This document shows positions 1 to 8,763 of a DNA stretch of 64,000 nucleotides, in pieces. Below the pieces are notes generated by a model. It was not told the DNA's origin. It saw nothing but the letters and a program-made list of their open reading frames with translations, and ran no database searches. The translations under genes and the position numbers were made by a program. Every line of letters begins with the position of its first letter. The stretch's first letter is position 1. Origin of the DNA: Pontibacter sp. HSC-36F09 (lineage in GTDB: Bacteria; Bacteroidota; Bacteroidia; Cytophagales; Hymenobacteraceae); contig NZ_JALKAA010000008.1 of assembly GCF_024171605.1 (NCBI RefSeq), forward strand, positions 89,719-153,718, in the 5' to 3' direction.

Positions 1-1
1 C

Positions 2-442
2 ACGCTGATAGCCGGCAAGCCGTTGCCTCCAATAGCCACCGCTAGCAACTCCCACCCGGCCCTTATAGATTATGTAGCCAAAAATGAGAACGCGATAGGT
101 GTAATCGGAGTCAACTGGGTAAGCGATCGAGATGACACGACCTCGGTTAATTTCCTGAAACAAATAAAAGTGGTGGGTATCAGCACGGAAGAGAATCCAA
201 TAACAACAGACAGCTACTTTCAGCCGTATCAGGCGTACATCGCACAAGGCGATTACCCACTCAGAAGATTCTGGTATATCATTAGTACTGAGGGCCGTGC
301 AGGTCTTGGCACAGGTTTTGCAGCATACGTGGCAAGTGACCGTGGGCAACGTATCATATTGAAGTCTGGGCTGGTGCCTGCCACTATGCCTGTCCGTATA
401 GTAGGTTTTAACAACAGGCCGAGTAAATTCAGACAAGATTAA
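2..442 (+). CDS. PstS-like phosphate-binding periplasmic protein, 5' partial
   Basis: The reading frame is open from the left edge of the window, so only the C-terminal part (about 146 codons) is present. The end of the protein (PLRRFWYIISTEGRAGLGTG followed by an FAAYVASDRGQRII-like segment and a LVPATMPVR tail) is characteristic of PstS-family substrate-binding proteins, which close with a helix ending in G-Q-x-I-I-x-x-x-G-L-x-P. In many Bacteroidota a PstS-like protein lies beside TonB/ExbB/ExbD genes and a secreted TPR protein. The TPR gene here starts 44 bases downstream on the same strand, which fits that arrangement; the upstream members lie outside the window. Whether it binds phosphate cannot be judged from the fragment. 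Confidence 0.8.
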   Translation, partial: TLIAGKPLPPIATASNSHPALIDYVAKNENAIGVIGVNWVSDRDDTTSVNFLKQIKVVGISTEENPITTDSYFQPYQAYIAQGDYPLRRFWYIISTEGRAGLGTGFAAYVASDRGQRIILKSGLVPATMPVRIVGFNNRPSKFRQD

Positions 443-486
443 AGATTAAAACAAACAATAATAACACAACCTAAATTAAACTAACA

Positions 487-2091
487 ATGACAAATAACTG
501 GAAATATGCTTTACTGGTAGCTGCCATGTTCCCTACAGCAGCGGTATTCGCGCAGTCTGGCGATCAGGGCCGCAGAGCGGCAGAATTGGGGCGCTATCAG
601 GAGGCTAAGTCTATTTATAAATCTCAGTTGAACAACAAAAATGCTGATAACGCTTATTTTGGACTGGGTGATGTATACCTGCGTTCTGAAAATCCGGACT
701 CAGCCGCTTACTACTTCAACCAGGGTCTGGCGAAGAACTCAAAATCTGCCATCAACATGGTAGGACTGGGTAAGGTAGAGATGGCTAAGGGAAATCGTGC
801 AGGCGCTGAAAAGCACTTCGCCGATGCGATGAAGCGTGGTAAGAAGGACGCCTTCGTACTGGCAAGCATTGGAGAGGCCTACCTGACAGCTCCAGAAGCG
901 ACAGAGCAGGATTACAATAAGGCAATCGAATACCTGAAGCAGGCTGTAGAGCGTGATAAGAACAATGCTGAGGCTTACCTGCTGATGGGTGATGCTTACT
1001 TGAAATTGGGTAACGGTGGTCAAGCTATGACTAGCTACGACAACGCTATCCGCATTAACGACAAATCGCCAAAGGCTCACCTAAAAAGAGGCCAGCTTTA
1101 TACCAGCTCACGTAACTACAACGAAGCAGAAGAAGCTTACAAGAAAGCGATCGAGCTAGATCCGAATTTTGCACCTGCTTACAGCGACCTGGGCGAACTT
1201 TATTACTTTGCGGGCCAATATGACCTGGCACTTTCTACGTTCAAGAAATTTGTAGACATGTCAGAGAACACCCCTGCGACACGTGCCAAGTATGCTTCTT
1301 TCCTGTTCCTGACAAAGGACTATGAAGGAACACTGCGCGAAGTACAGGAAGTTCTAAAGTCTGACCCTGAAAACAAGACGATGAACCGTCTGTTAGCCTA
1401 CTCATACCTGGAGCTTGGCAAGCCTGAAGAAGCTCTTAAGGCGATGGAGAATTACCTGAGCAAGGTAGACCAGAACAGCCTGATTGCAAGCGACTATGAG
1501 TATTATGGCAGAATCTTGGCAAGAAACAACCAGCCTGCAAAAGCTGTTGAGAACCTGGAAAAAGCGATTGCGCTGGAGCCAACTAAACCAGAGCTTTATT
1601 ATGACTTGGCGAACATGTACGCCCGTGAAAAGCAGTTTGACAAAGCGGTAGAGGTTTACAACAGAAAGCAGGAGAAGCTTGGTGCTTCCAATACGGACTA
1701 CTTCCACTTAGGTAATGCCTACATGATGGCGGAGCAGTTTGAGAAGGCTGATGAGACTTATAAGAAGATCACGGATGCCAACCCTACCTATGCTTACGCA
1801 CACCTGTGGAGAGCCCGTGCGCAGGCCAACCTGGACCCTGAAACAGAAAAAGGTTTGGCTAAGCCTCACTACGAAGAGTTTATCAAATTGACCAACGGTG
1901 AGACTGAGAAGTATAAAAAAGAGCTGATCGAGGCTAATACTTATCTGGGCTACTATTACTACTTGAAAGGCGAGCGTGACAACGCTATCAAGTACTGGAC
2001 AGATGTGAAAACGTTAGACCCAACCAACACACAGGCAGAAACTGCCTTGGCTGAGATCAACAAGACGAATGCTCCTAAAAAGAAGCGCTAA
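487..2091 (+). CDS. Secreted tetratricopeptide-repeat protein
   Basis: 534 residues. An N-terminal signal peptide (about residues 1-22, ending AAVFA before QSG) is followed almost entirely by TPR units, recognisable by repeated G-x-x-Y, A-x-x-x-Y and P motifs, for example around residues 160-235 and 355-390. The C-terminus is basic (APKKKR). TPR proteins are scaffolds; in Bacteroidota this type sits next to ExbB/ExbD/TonB and PstS-like genes and is presumed to work in the cell envelope. It follows the PstS-like gene by 44 bases without a terminator, so the two are probably one operon, and a strong terminator closes it 30 bases after the stop. No enzymatic motif is seen and no specific partner can be named. 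The leader before the ATG is A-rich, as usual for this phylum. Confidence 0.85.
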   Translation: MTNNWKYALLVAAMFPTAAVFAQSGDQGRRAAELGRYQEAKSIYKSQLNNKNADNAYFGLGDVYLRSENPDSAAYYFNQGLAKNSKSAINMVGLGKVEMAKGNRAGAEKHFADAMKRGKKDAFVLASIGEAYLTAPEATEQDYNKAIEYLKQAVERDKNNAEAYLLMGDAYLKLGNGGQAMTSYDNAIRINDKSPKAHLKRGQLYTSSRNYNEAEEAYKKAIELDPNFAPAYSDLGELYYFAGQYDLALSTFKKFVDMSENTPATRAKYASFLFLTKDYEGTLREVQEVLKSDPENKTMNRLLAYSYLELGKPEEALKAMENYLSKVDQNSLIASDYEYYGRILARNNQPAKAVENLEKAIALEPTKPELYYDLANMYAREKQFDKAVEVYNRKQEKLGASNTDYFHLGNAYMMAEQFEKADETYKKITDANPTYAYAHLWRARAQANLDPETEKGLAKPHYEEFIKLTNGETEKYKKELIEANTYLGYYYYLKGERDNAIKYWTDVKTLDPTNTQAETALAEINKTNAPKKKR

Positions 2092-2120
2092 TATTAATTA
2101 GATCGTTTGATCATAGAAAA

Positions 2121-2147
2121 GCCCGCTCCATCAGGAGCGGGCTTTTT
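2121..2147 (+). terminator. Rho-independent terminator after the TPR gene
   Basis: A 9-bp perfect GC-rich stem (GCCCGCTCC at 2121-2129 with GGAGCGGGC at 2134-2142) has a 4-base loop ATCA and is followed by TTTTT. It lies 30 bases after the TPR stop and also faces the end of the convergent pseudouridine synthase gene, so it may work for both strands (A-run on the other side). Confidence 0.9.
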
Positions 2148-2179
2148 GTTTATATACCTCAGATTATACGTAGTATACC

Positions 2180-3217
2180 TTACTGATTTTCGTAAAGCGA
2201 CCACTTTTCTAATACCGCCTGGAAGTCCTGAGGCAGTTCAGAGTTGAACTGAATAAACTCTTTTGTAGTCGGGTGAACGAAGCCGAGAGATTTAGCATGC
2301 AGCGCCTGACGCGGCATCAATTTAAAGGCATTCTCTACGAATGTTTTATAAGAGCCTGTTGGCATCCCTTGTAGTATCTTGTCTCCTCCGTAGGTTGCAT
2401 CCGAGAAGAGCGGATGCCCCAGGTACTTCATATGTGCTCTGATCTGGTGTGTTCTTCCGGTCTCCAGATTACACTGCACCAGCGAGACATACTTAAATCT
2501 CTGTAGCACTTTGTAATGGGTAACGGCATGCTTTCCAAACGTTCCGTCAGGGTATACGGTCATCACTCTCCTGTCTTTTGCACTACGCCCCACATGGCCT
2601 ACAATTGTGCCTGCATCCTGTTTCGGCACGCCCCATACCAAGGCGTAATAAGTTCGCTCGATCGTGTGTTTGAAAAATTGCTTTGCCAGAAAAGCCATGC
2701 TATACTCCGTCTTCGCTATTACCAGCAAACCAGAGGTATCTTTATCAATGCGGTGCACAAGGCCGGGACGTCCCTCCCCATTGCGGGTGGTTGGGAGTTG
2801 CTGCAAGTGATAAGTAAGTGCATTTACCAGCGTTCCTGACCAGTTATTAAACCCTGGGTGCACCACCATACCTGGCTCTTTGTTAACGATCAGCAACTCA
2901 TCATCTTCATACAGGATGTTGATCGGTATATCTTCCGGAATGATTTCGGTATCGCGTGGGGGAGTTGCCAGCGTGATGGTGATTACATCAAGGGGCTTTA
3001 CCCTATAGCTTACCTTTACCGGTTTTTGGTTCACCTGCACTGATTCGGAGCGTATGGCGCCCTGCAACTTGTTGCGGGTCACGTTGGGCAACCGATCCAT
3101 CAGGAACTTATCGATTCGGAGCAGCGCCTGCCCCTTGTCCACTACAATGCGGTGGTGCTCGTATAGTTCGTCCGAATCTTCTATACTGTCCTGCTCTTCT
3201 TCTTCAAAGTCAATCAC
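2180..3217 (-). CDS. RluA/RluD-family 23S rRNA pseudouridine synthase
   Basis: Converts specific uridines in rRNA to pseudouridine. An N-terminal S4-like RNA-binding region (LLRIDKFLMDRLPNVTR and following) precedes the catalytic domain, which carries the family motif HRIDKDTSGLLVIAKT with the catalytic Asp in HRID, and the RTHQIRAHM motif near the end. The open frame extends 22 codons further up to an ATG at 3283, but that stretch runs through the terminator hairpin at 3245-3273 belonging to the upstream gene. I therefore prefer the GTG at 3217 (345 residues, beginning VIDFEEEEQ). RluD, RluC and related enzymes cannot be told apart with certainty; genes of this type in Bacteroidota are usually annotated RluA family. 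Confidence 0.85.
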   Translation of the reverse strand: MIDFEEEEQDSIEDSDELYEHHRIVVDKGQALLRIDKFLMDRLPNVTRNKLQGAIRSESVQVNQKPVKVSYRVKPLDVITITLATPPRDTEIIPEDIPINILYEDDELLIVNKEPGMVVHPGFNNWSGTLVNALTYHLQQLPTTRNGEGRPGLVHRIDKDTSGLLVIAKTEYSMAFLAKQFFKHTIERTYYALVWGVPKQDAGTIVGHVGRSAKDRRVMTVYPDGTFGKHAVTHYKVLQRFKYVSLVQCNLETGRTHQIRAHMKYLGHPLFSDATYGGDKILQGMPTGSYKTFVENAFKLMPRQALHAKSLGFVHPTTKEFIQFNSELPQDFQAVLEKWSLYENQ

Positions 3218-3244
3218 GGTACTGGATTTAGGTATAAACAAAAA

Positions 3245-3273
3245 GAAAGCCGAGGTATAGAACATCGGCTTTC
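3245..3273 (-). terminator. Terminator of the uppS-bamA-ompH operon
   Basis: A 9-bp stem (GAAAGCCGA at 3245-3253 with TCGGCTTTC at 3265-3273) with an 11-base loop is followed on the minus strand by TTTT(G)TTT. It sits 24 bases after the stop of the distal ompH gene. The loop contains one AGGTATA motif copy. Confidence 0.8.
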
Positions 3274-3296
3274 CTGAACTCACGAAGGAGTGTAAA

Positions 3297-3911
3297 TTAC
3301 TTTTTCTTCTTCTTGGCTGGGGTAGTAGTTGCTGGCTTGGCAGCGGCTGGTTGCTGCTGCTGAGGCTGCGCCTGCTGTGCTGCTGCTGGCTGCTTGCTAG
3401 GGTCTACACCCAGTTTCTTGTACACCAGGTTATTGATGCTGCCGTTTTCAGGACCTTCCAGAATAGCCTGCTCACTCAGGATATAAAGGTAACCGTTCTC
3501 TTTCGCTACATCTTTAATGGCGTTCTCGATCTTTACAAGCACTGGCTGAATCAATGACTGCTCTTTTTCACGGATAGACATCTGAGCATCGTACTGGAAC
3601 TTCTGGATAGCCTGCTCGAGGTTCATTAATTCACGCTCTTTGTCTTCGCGTACCACTTTGTCCATGGTGGAAGCGCCCTTCTGGTAAGCCTGCAGCTTCG
3701 TGTTGTACTCTGTTTCTTTTGATGCAAACTGCTCCTGCAGCTTCTGACCATATACTTCCAATTCTTTCTGCATGGAGGCTCTTTCTGGCATCTTGCTCAG
3801 AATCTCTTCTACGTTAGCATATCCTATCTTAGTCGCCTGCTCGTTCGTCTGTGCAAAAGAGGCAAAGCTGATAAAGAAAAACGCTACTACTAAAAATTTG
3901 ATTTTGTTCAT
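3297..3911 (-). CDS. OmpH/Skp-family periplasmic chaperone (distal copy)
   Basis: 204 residues with a signal peptide (cut near SFA before QTNEQ), then the Skp/OmpH pattern: a short IGYANVEEILSKMPE beta strand and a long coiled-coil helical region rich in Lys, Glu and Gln (about residues 45-130), returning to a YILSEQAILEG strand. Skp family members form trimers that hold unfolded outer-membrane proteins on the way to the BAM complex. The tail (about residues 170-204) is low-complexity Gln/Ala/Pro ending in a lysine run, unusual for Skp itself but common in this phylum. It lies 31 bases after a second OmpH gene and downstream of bamA on the same strand, which supports a role in outer-membrane protein assembly. 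It ends at a terminator. Confidence 0.88.
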   Translation of the reverse strand: MNKIKFLVVAFFFISFASFAQTNEQATKIGYANVEEILSKMPERASMQKELEVYGQKLQEQFASKETEYNTKLQAYQKGASTMDKVVREDKERELMNLEQAIQKFQYDAQMSIREKEQSLIQPVLVKIENAIKDVAKENGYLYILSEQAILEGPENGSINNLVYKKLGVDPSKQPAAAQQAQPQQQQPAAAKPATTTPAKKKKK

Positions 3912-3942
3912 GATTGGATGGTTAATTTGTTATTCTTGTTGT

Positions 3943-4605
3943 TTAGTTGTTTGACTTCTTCTTTGTTGGAGGCGTTTTTTTCTTGTCCTGCTGCGTCTGG
4001 TTCTCTTCGTTTTGTATACCTGTTTCAGGCAGGCTATCCGGATCATCCACTAACGCATCCTTCGGTTGTTTGCCAGGCACATTTTGTTTATCGGTAGCAA
4101 GGCCCAACTCTTCCAGCACATACTCTGTGTAATCGTGGACCGGGTTGGTATAGATCATGATGAGGTCTCCTGACTTATCAAATACCGTTTGCAGTCCTTT
4201 TGCCTTGGCAACTTTCTCTACTGCCGTAAACACCTCGTCCTGAATTGGCCTGATAAGATCCTGGCGACGTTTGAACATCATCCCCTCAAAACCGAAGACT
4301 TTGCGCTGGTATTCCCGCACTTCGTTCTCCTTGCGGGTAATTTCGGCCAGTCGCTTCTTCTTCATCTCTTCCGTCAGGAGGACTTCTTCGGCCTTGTAGT
4401 CTTCCTTCATCTTGTCCACCGCCTGGTGCATCCCCTCTATCTCCTTCTGCCAGGCCGCACTTTGCTTGTCCAGCTCTACCTGTGCTTTGGCGTATGCCGG
4501 CATCTTGCTCAGGATAAAGTTAGAATCAATATAGCCAAACTTCTGCGCCTGTGAAACAGTCGTCAGGAAAAATCCGGCTAAAAAGATGAACAAAAACTTT
4601 TTCAT
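3943..4605 (-). CDS. OmpH/Skp-family periplasmic chaperone (proximal copy)
   Basis: 220 residues; signal peptide of about 20 residues (TTVSQA before QKFGYID). The mature protein begins KFGYIDSNFILSKMP, matching the OmpH first strand, then carries a charged coiled-coil (about residues 45-130) and a second strand near LQTVFDKSGDLIMIYTNP. The tail after residue about 175 is polar and ends in Lys/Thr/Pro. It starts 9 bases after bamA and precedes a second OmpH paralogue, so BamA and two Skp-like chaperones are co-transcribed. Low identity between the two copies outside the core suggests an old duplication with possible division of labour. Confidence 0.88.
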   Translation of the reverse strand: MKKFLFIFLAGFFLTTVSQAQKFGYIDSNFILSKMPAYAKAQVELDKQSAAWQKEIEGMHQAVDKMKEDYKAEEVLLTEEMKKKRLAEITRKENEVREYQRKVFGFEGMMFKRRQDLIRPIQDEVFTAVEKVAKAKGLQTVFDKSGDLIMIYTNPVHDYTEYVLEELGLATDKQNVPGKQPKDALVDDPDSLPETGIQNEENQTQQDKKKTPPTKKKSNN

Positions 4606-4614
4606 ACTAATTCC

Positions 4615-7107
4615 TTATCGTATCTGCTGCCCGATCATGAAGTGGAATTGGCCACGCTTCATTTCCGGACGTCCAGGCACATCGTCGAATCTCCAACCGT
4701 AGTCGAAACCAAGCAAACCGAAGGCCGCCATGAAGATACGCACACCCACACCACCTGAGCGGTACAGTTTAAACGGATCGTATCGGTCATAAGTACCGAA
4801 GCTGTTACCTGCCTCCAGAAATGCCAGACCGTAGATTGTAGCACCCGGGTTAGGGGAGATCAACTGTCTTGCCTCCAATACAAACTTGTTATAAGCAATG
4901 CCACCTGTATTAATAAGATCCTGATCCGGGTTGTTGATCACAGACTCCTCATCGTAGCCACGCAGACCAATGTAGTCGGTTCCTACAAAGATATTAGCAC
5001 CGCCCAAACCGTTACCTCCTAGTCTAAAACGCTCAAAAGGACCAATGCTTGTCTTTGAATTGTAGTTATTGAGGAAGCCAAAGTGGGCTCGTGTATTCAA
5101 TACCAAATTCCCTGCCAAGTTCATGAAGAACGACGCATCGAACATCCATTTGTTGAATTCTACATACTCGTAGTTGTTGCGCTGCTCCGAGAACAGCGAG
5201 TATGGCGGCGTCAGGTTCACACTAAGTGAGATATTCGAACCTCTTCTTGGGAAAGTTGGGTTGTCAATACTTACACGCGCCAGTGTGTTGTTCAATGATA
5301 TACTGTTCGAAACACCATTGTTGAATCCTCCACCGAACAGGTTGAAGTTCTTCAAGGTATAGCGGTTGTAGCTCAGGGAGTGACTCAGCTGGAAAAAGTT
5401 GTCTGGCCAGTTTAGGGTACGGCCCAAACTCAAGGCTGCTCCGTCTACATTCAGTCGGCTGTCCACATCGGCTCTCGGGTCACGACGGACGGTCTTGAAC
5501 ACACTCGCCGTAAGTGAGTTACGCTTACGACCGCCTAGCCACGGCTCAGTGAATGAGAAGGAGTAAGACTGGTAGTAGCGTCCGTTTGCCTGCACGTTAA
5601 GTGAAAGGCGCTGTCCATCGCCGCTAGGCAGTGGTCTCCACTCCGATAACTTCAGCAACTTGCGGGTTGAGAAGTTGTTCAGCGTAAGGCCTACTGTACC
5701 TACCGCTCCAATCGGGCCACCCCAACCTCCTGAAAGGCTGATCTGGTCATTCGGTCGCTCTGATACGGTATAGTTGATGTCCACAGTTCCTTCTTCCGGA
5801 TTTGGCATTGGGTTCAACCCAATGGTTTCCGGGTCAAAGTATCCTAAGTTCGCTAATTCATTTCGGGAGCGAATCAGGTCGTCGCGGCTGTACTTTTGGC
5901 CAGGCAAGGTACGGATCTCGCGGAGCACCACATGGTCACTCGTTTTAGTGTTGCCTGTCACAGTCACCTTGCTGATCGTCGCCTGCGGACCTTCCGATAC
6001 ACGCATCTCGATATCTATCGAGTCTCCCTCTACCGTTACTTCTACCGGGTCGATGTTAAAGAACAGGTAGCCGTCATTCTGATAAAGAGCCGACACGTCT
6101 ATACCTGTCGGGTTATAGTTCAGGCGCTTGTCCAGCTCCTGCTTGTTGTAAATATCGCCTTTATTAATGCCCAGAACACGCGTCAGATAGTCATCGTCGT
6201 ACAGGTAGTTGCCATTCCAGGTAATGTTGCGGTAATAGTATCGGTCGCCTTCATCCATCACGATACGAATCCCTAAACGGTCTGGACTCACGTTATACAC
6301 ACTGTCAGACACAATGATCGCATCCCGGTAGCCTTCTGAATTGTAAAAGTCGAGCAATAGTTGCTTATCGTTCTCGTATTCGGAGCGTTGGAATTTTGAA
6401 GAGGTAAATATTTTGTGGAGGCGCTTCTCTTTTGTCTTTTTGAGCTGGCGACGCAGTTTTTTGTCCGCAAAGGCTTCATTGCCTTCAAAGTTGATCTCGG
6501 CTATTTTTACTTTGTCGCCTCTGTCAATGTCAATGTTTAGCACCACACTGTTTGGAAGCAGTGAGTCTGGGCGCTGCACGATGTTGATCTTTGCATTGAG
6601 GTAGCTTTTCTCAGCGAAGTATTTGCGAATGGCTGCGCGCGTCTGATTCAGCACGGCATCTGTTACCACCTTTCCTCTGATCAGGTTAATCTTTTCGCGA
6701 AGTGCATCCTGCTGCGACTTATTTATACCAGTGAACTCGAAGCGGGACAGACGCGGACGCTCTTTCAAGTCGAAGTTCAGGAATATCTGGTTACCCTCGA
6801 TACGAGTTACGTACACATCCACGTCCCCGAGTATACCTTGGTCCCACAGTTTTTGAATGGCGCGACTGATGTCCTCGCCCGGCACGGTGATCTCATCACC
6901 CACTTTCAGACCCGAAACGGCCATAAGAGAAGCGGGGTCAAGAAATTTTATACCTGTAAACTCAATCCCGCCGATGCGGTATTGTTGAGGCTGGGCGTAG
7001 TCTACGGGCTTGCTCTGTGTTTGATTATTCAGAACTTGGGCAGAAGCTGTGCCTGTCATTAGCAGCAACACAAGCACCCAGATGCATCTTGTCATTAATA
7101 TGTTCAC
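4615..7107 (-). CDS. bamA: Outer-membrane protein assembly factor BamA
   Basis: 830 residues with a signal peptide ending near TGTASA. POTRA domains follow (about residues 45-450; for example RIGGIEFTGIKFLDP, RLSRFEFTGINKSQ, KVKIAEINFEGNEAF and ATISKVTVTGNTKT mark individual POTRA starts). The remainder is the 16-stranded beta-barrel, including the conserved loop-6 motif in YIGLRGYDEE (the VRGF/Y motif). BamA inserts beta-barrel proteins into the outer membrane. It overlaps the end of uppS by 4 bases and is followed 9 bases later by two OmpH/Skp chaperones. The C-terminus (FHFMIGQQIR) lacks a terminal Phe, which is tolerated in this phylum. Confidence 0.95.
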   Translation of the reverse strand: MNILMTRCIWVLVLLLMTGTASAQVLNNQTQSKPVDYAQPQQYRIGGIEFTGIKFLDPASLMAVSGLKVGDEITVPGEDISRAIQKLWDQGILGDVDVYVTRIEGNQIFLNFDLKERPRLSRFEFTGINKSQQDALREKINLIRGKVVTDAVLNQTRAAIRKYFAEKSYLNAKINIVQRPDSLLPNSVVLNIDIDRGDKVKIAEINFEGNEAFADKKLRRQLKKTKEKRLHKIFTSSKFQRSEYENDKQLLLDFYNSEGYRDAIIVSDSVYNVSPDRLGIRIVMDEGDRYYYRNITWNGNYLYDDDYLTRVLGINKGDIYNKQELDKRLNYNPTGIDVSALYQNDGYLFFNIDPVEVTVEGDSIDIEMRVSEGPQATISKVTVTGNTKTSDHVVLREIRTLPGQKYSRDDLIRSRNELANLGYFDPETIGLNPMPNPEEGTVDINYTVSERPNDQISLSGGWGGPIGAVGTVGLTLNNFSTRKLLKLSEWRPLPSGDGQRLSLNVQANGRYYQSYSFSFTEPWLGGRKRNSLTASVFKTVRRDPRADVDSRLNVDGAALSLGRTLNWPDNFFQLSHSLSYNRYTLKNFNLFGGGFNNGVSNSISLNNTLARVSIDNPTFPRRGSNISLSVNLTPPYSLFSEQRNNYEYVEFNKWMFDASFFMNLAGNLVLNTRAHFGFLNNYNSKTSIGPFERFRLGGNGLGGANIFVGTDYIGLRGYDEESVINNPDQDLINTGGIAYNKFVLEARQLISPNPGATIYGLAFLEAGNSFGTYDRYDPFKLYRSGGVGVRIFMAAFGLLGFDYGWRFDDVPGRPEMKRGQFHFMIGQQIR

Positions 7108-7847
7108 TTTGTTAGTTGTTCACTTGTCTTGCCAAAGCGGCGTTCTCTTCTCTGGAAGGCACATATGGCTTCGTAGAGGTGCTCTTTGCGGAAGTCAGGC
7201 CAGAGTAGCTCCGTAATGTATAGTTCAGTGTAAGCCAGCTGCCAAAGCAGGAAATTGCTGATACGCTGCTCTCCGCTCGTACGAATCAGCAGTTCGGGAT
7301 CCGGTATACCTGCTGTAGAAAGGTGCTGCGCGATAGTGGCCTCACTTATATCAGCTGCCGCTATAGTACCATGACCCACTTCAACAGCAATACGTTGCAT
7401 GGCTTGCGCAATATCCCAGCGGCCGCTATAGCTAAGAGCCAGTACCAGCGTCATGCGGGTGTTACCCTTTGTTATCTCCATCGCCTCAAACAATTCTTTC
7501 TGGCATGCTTTCGGCAGGCTTTCTGTATTCCCGATCGTTTGCAGGCGGATATTATTCTTGTTCAGCGTCTCAGTCTCTTTCCTAATCGTGGATACCAGCA
7601 GTTGCATCAGTGCGGAAACTTCTGTTGCCGGTCTTGACCAGTTTTCGGTTGAGAAGGCGTATAGGGTAAGGTATTCGACGCCCATCTCTGCCGCGGCCTC
7701 CACTGTTTCGCGAACAGCTGTGATAGCACTCTGATGACCAAAAATTCGCAGGCCGCCCCGTTTCTTTGCCCAACGCCCATTTCCGTCCATGATAACGGCA
7801 ATGTGTCTTGGCAAATTGTCTAAATCTACTTGTTCCCTAAAATTCAT
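7104..7847 (-). CDS. uppS: Isoprenyl transferase (undecaprenyl diphosphate synthase)
   Basis: 247 residues from the ATG at 7847 (MNFREQVDL); seven further codons upstream are open but lack family similarity. It adds isopentenyl units in cis to farnesyl diphosphate to make the C55 lipid carrier for peptidoglycan and O-antigen. The signature IMDGNGRWAKKRG (catalytic Asp21) is near the N-terminus; FSTENW and the C-terminal TSGEQRISNFLLWQ plus ELYITELLWPDF motifs are all present. It overlaps bamA by 4 bases, coupling lipid-carrier synthesis with outer-membrane assembly, a common gene order in Bacteroidota. Confidence 0.95.
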   Translation of the reverse strand: MNFREQVDLDNLPRHIAVIMDGNGRWAKKRGGLRIFGHQSAITAVRETVEAAAEMGVEYLTLYAFSTENWSRPATEVSALMQLLVSTIRKETETLNKNNIRLQTIGNTESLPKACQKELFEAMEITKGNTRMTLVLALSYSGRWDIAQAMQRIAVEVGHGTIAAADISEATIAQHLSTAGIPDPELLIRTSGEQRISNFLLWQLAYTELYITELLWPDFRKEHLYEAICAFQRRERRFGKTSEQLTK

Positions 7848-7907
7848 CAAACCACAATTTCCTTGCAAGTTACAAAAAGCAAGATAATTTAATGAAATTT
7901 TAGCGGG

Positions 7908-8714
7908 TTAATCTAGTATTCCGGCTTTGCGCTTGTAAACAGGCGGGCAATTGAGTCGGTAGAAGGTATAAGAGAGGCTTATACCGTTGTAGAAGTACAT
8001 ATCTTTATCGAATGGATTGGCATATGACTTGGAGTTGCCTGCTCCCAGGTCGGTAGCCAGCGGTCCGGACCCGCTCTCCTGAAGGTAGTCCAGGTTATCA
8101 GTGAACATGAAGCGGGGACCAAACTCCAGACCCAGGTTCCAGTGCTTACTCAATGCATACTTCACTCCTACCCCAAAAGGAATTGAAACGGTGAATTTGT
8201 TGTCGAATGGCTCCATCACATCACCTTGTCGGGTAAGCTGGTGATTAAAATTGAGTAGTGCCGCTCCAATAAAAAAATAAGGCGATACACGGTGTGGCTG
8301 TCGAATATCTTCGTAGTAATCGAGAAAGTTGTATTCTATACCTAACGAAAATTCCAGCATACTCAGCTTCAGCTCCGTGTCGCGCCAATCATGATGCGGC
8401 AGATTCTGTGACTCGTCCTTAAATGCTTTGTCGTCAAAAATGCGATGGCTGCCCATGAAGGCGGCCTTGAGCGTGATGGGAGCTGATATGTTATGACGAT
8501 AGAAGATCGTCATGGCAGGCTGATTATTCAGGAAACGATAATTGGGTGAAATCTCACCAACGTAATTTAACCCACCTATGCCAGCGCCTATCTCGCTGGT
8601 AGTCACAGGCTTAATCTGCTGCAGCTGTGCCTTCGCAGTATGGCATAAAAAGACGCTCCCAATTTGCAGTAGTACACAAATAAGGAGCGTCTGTCTGAAT
8701 GTATTCAAAGTCAT
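7908..8714 (-). CDS. DUF6089-type outer-membrane beta-barrel protein (copy 2)
   Basis: 268 residues with a long signal peptide (to about residue 30, CHTAKA before QLQQI). The mature protein has alternating polar and hydrophobic strands, with phrases such as EIGAGIGGLNYVGEI, FSLGIEYNFLDY, PYFFIGAALLNFNHQ and FGVGVKYALSKHWNLGLEFG, typical of small 8-10-stranded barrels of the DUF6089 type that accompany uppS/bamA in Bacteroidota. No biochemical function is established. It lies between a paralogue (49 bases upstream) and uppS (60 bases downstream) on the same strand, so it probably belongs to the same envelope operon. The C-terminal YKRKAGILD tail is not a classic barrel end. Confidence 0.75.
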   Translation of the reverse strand: MTLNTFRQTLLICVLLQIGSVFLCHTAKAQLQQIKPVTTSEIGAGIGGLNYVGEISPNYRFLNNQPAMTIFYRHNISAPITLKAAFMGSHRIFDDKAFKDESQNLPHHDWRDTELKLSMLEFSLGIEYNFLDYYEDIRQPHRVSPYFFIGAALLNFNHQLTRQGDVMEPFDNKFTVSIPFGVGVKYALSKHWNLGLEFGPRFMFTDNLDYLQESGSGPLATDLGAGNSKSYANPFDKDMYFYNGISLSYTFYRLNCPPVYKRKAGILD

Positions 8715-8763
8715 GTAAACTTATTTCGGAGTTTAGGAGAACAACGCACTATACTCCGTTATA

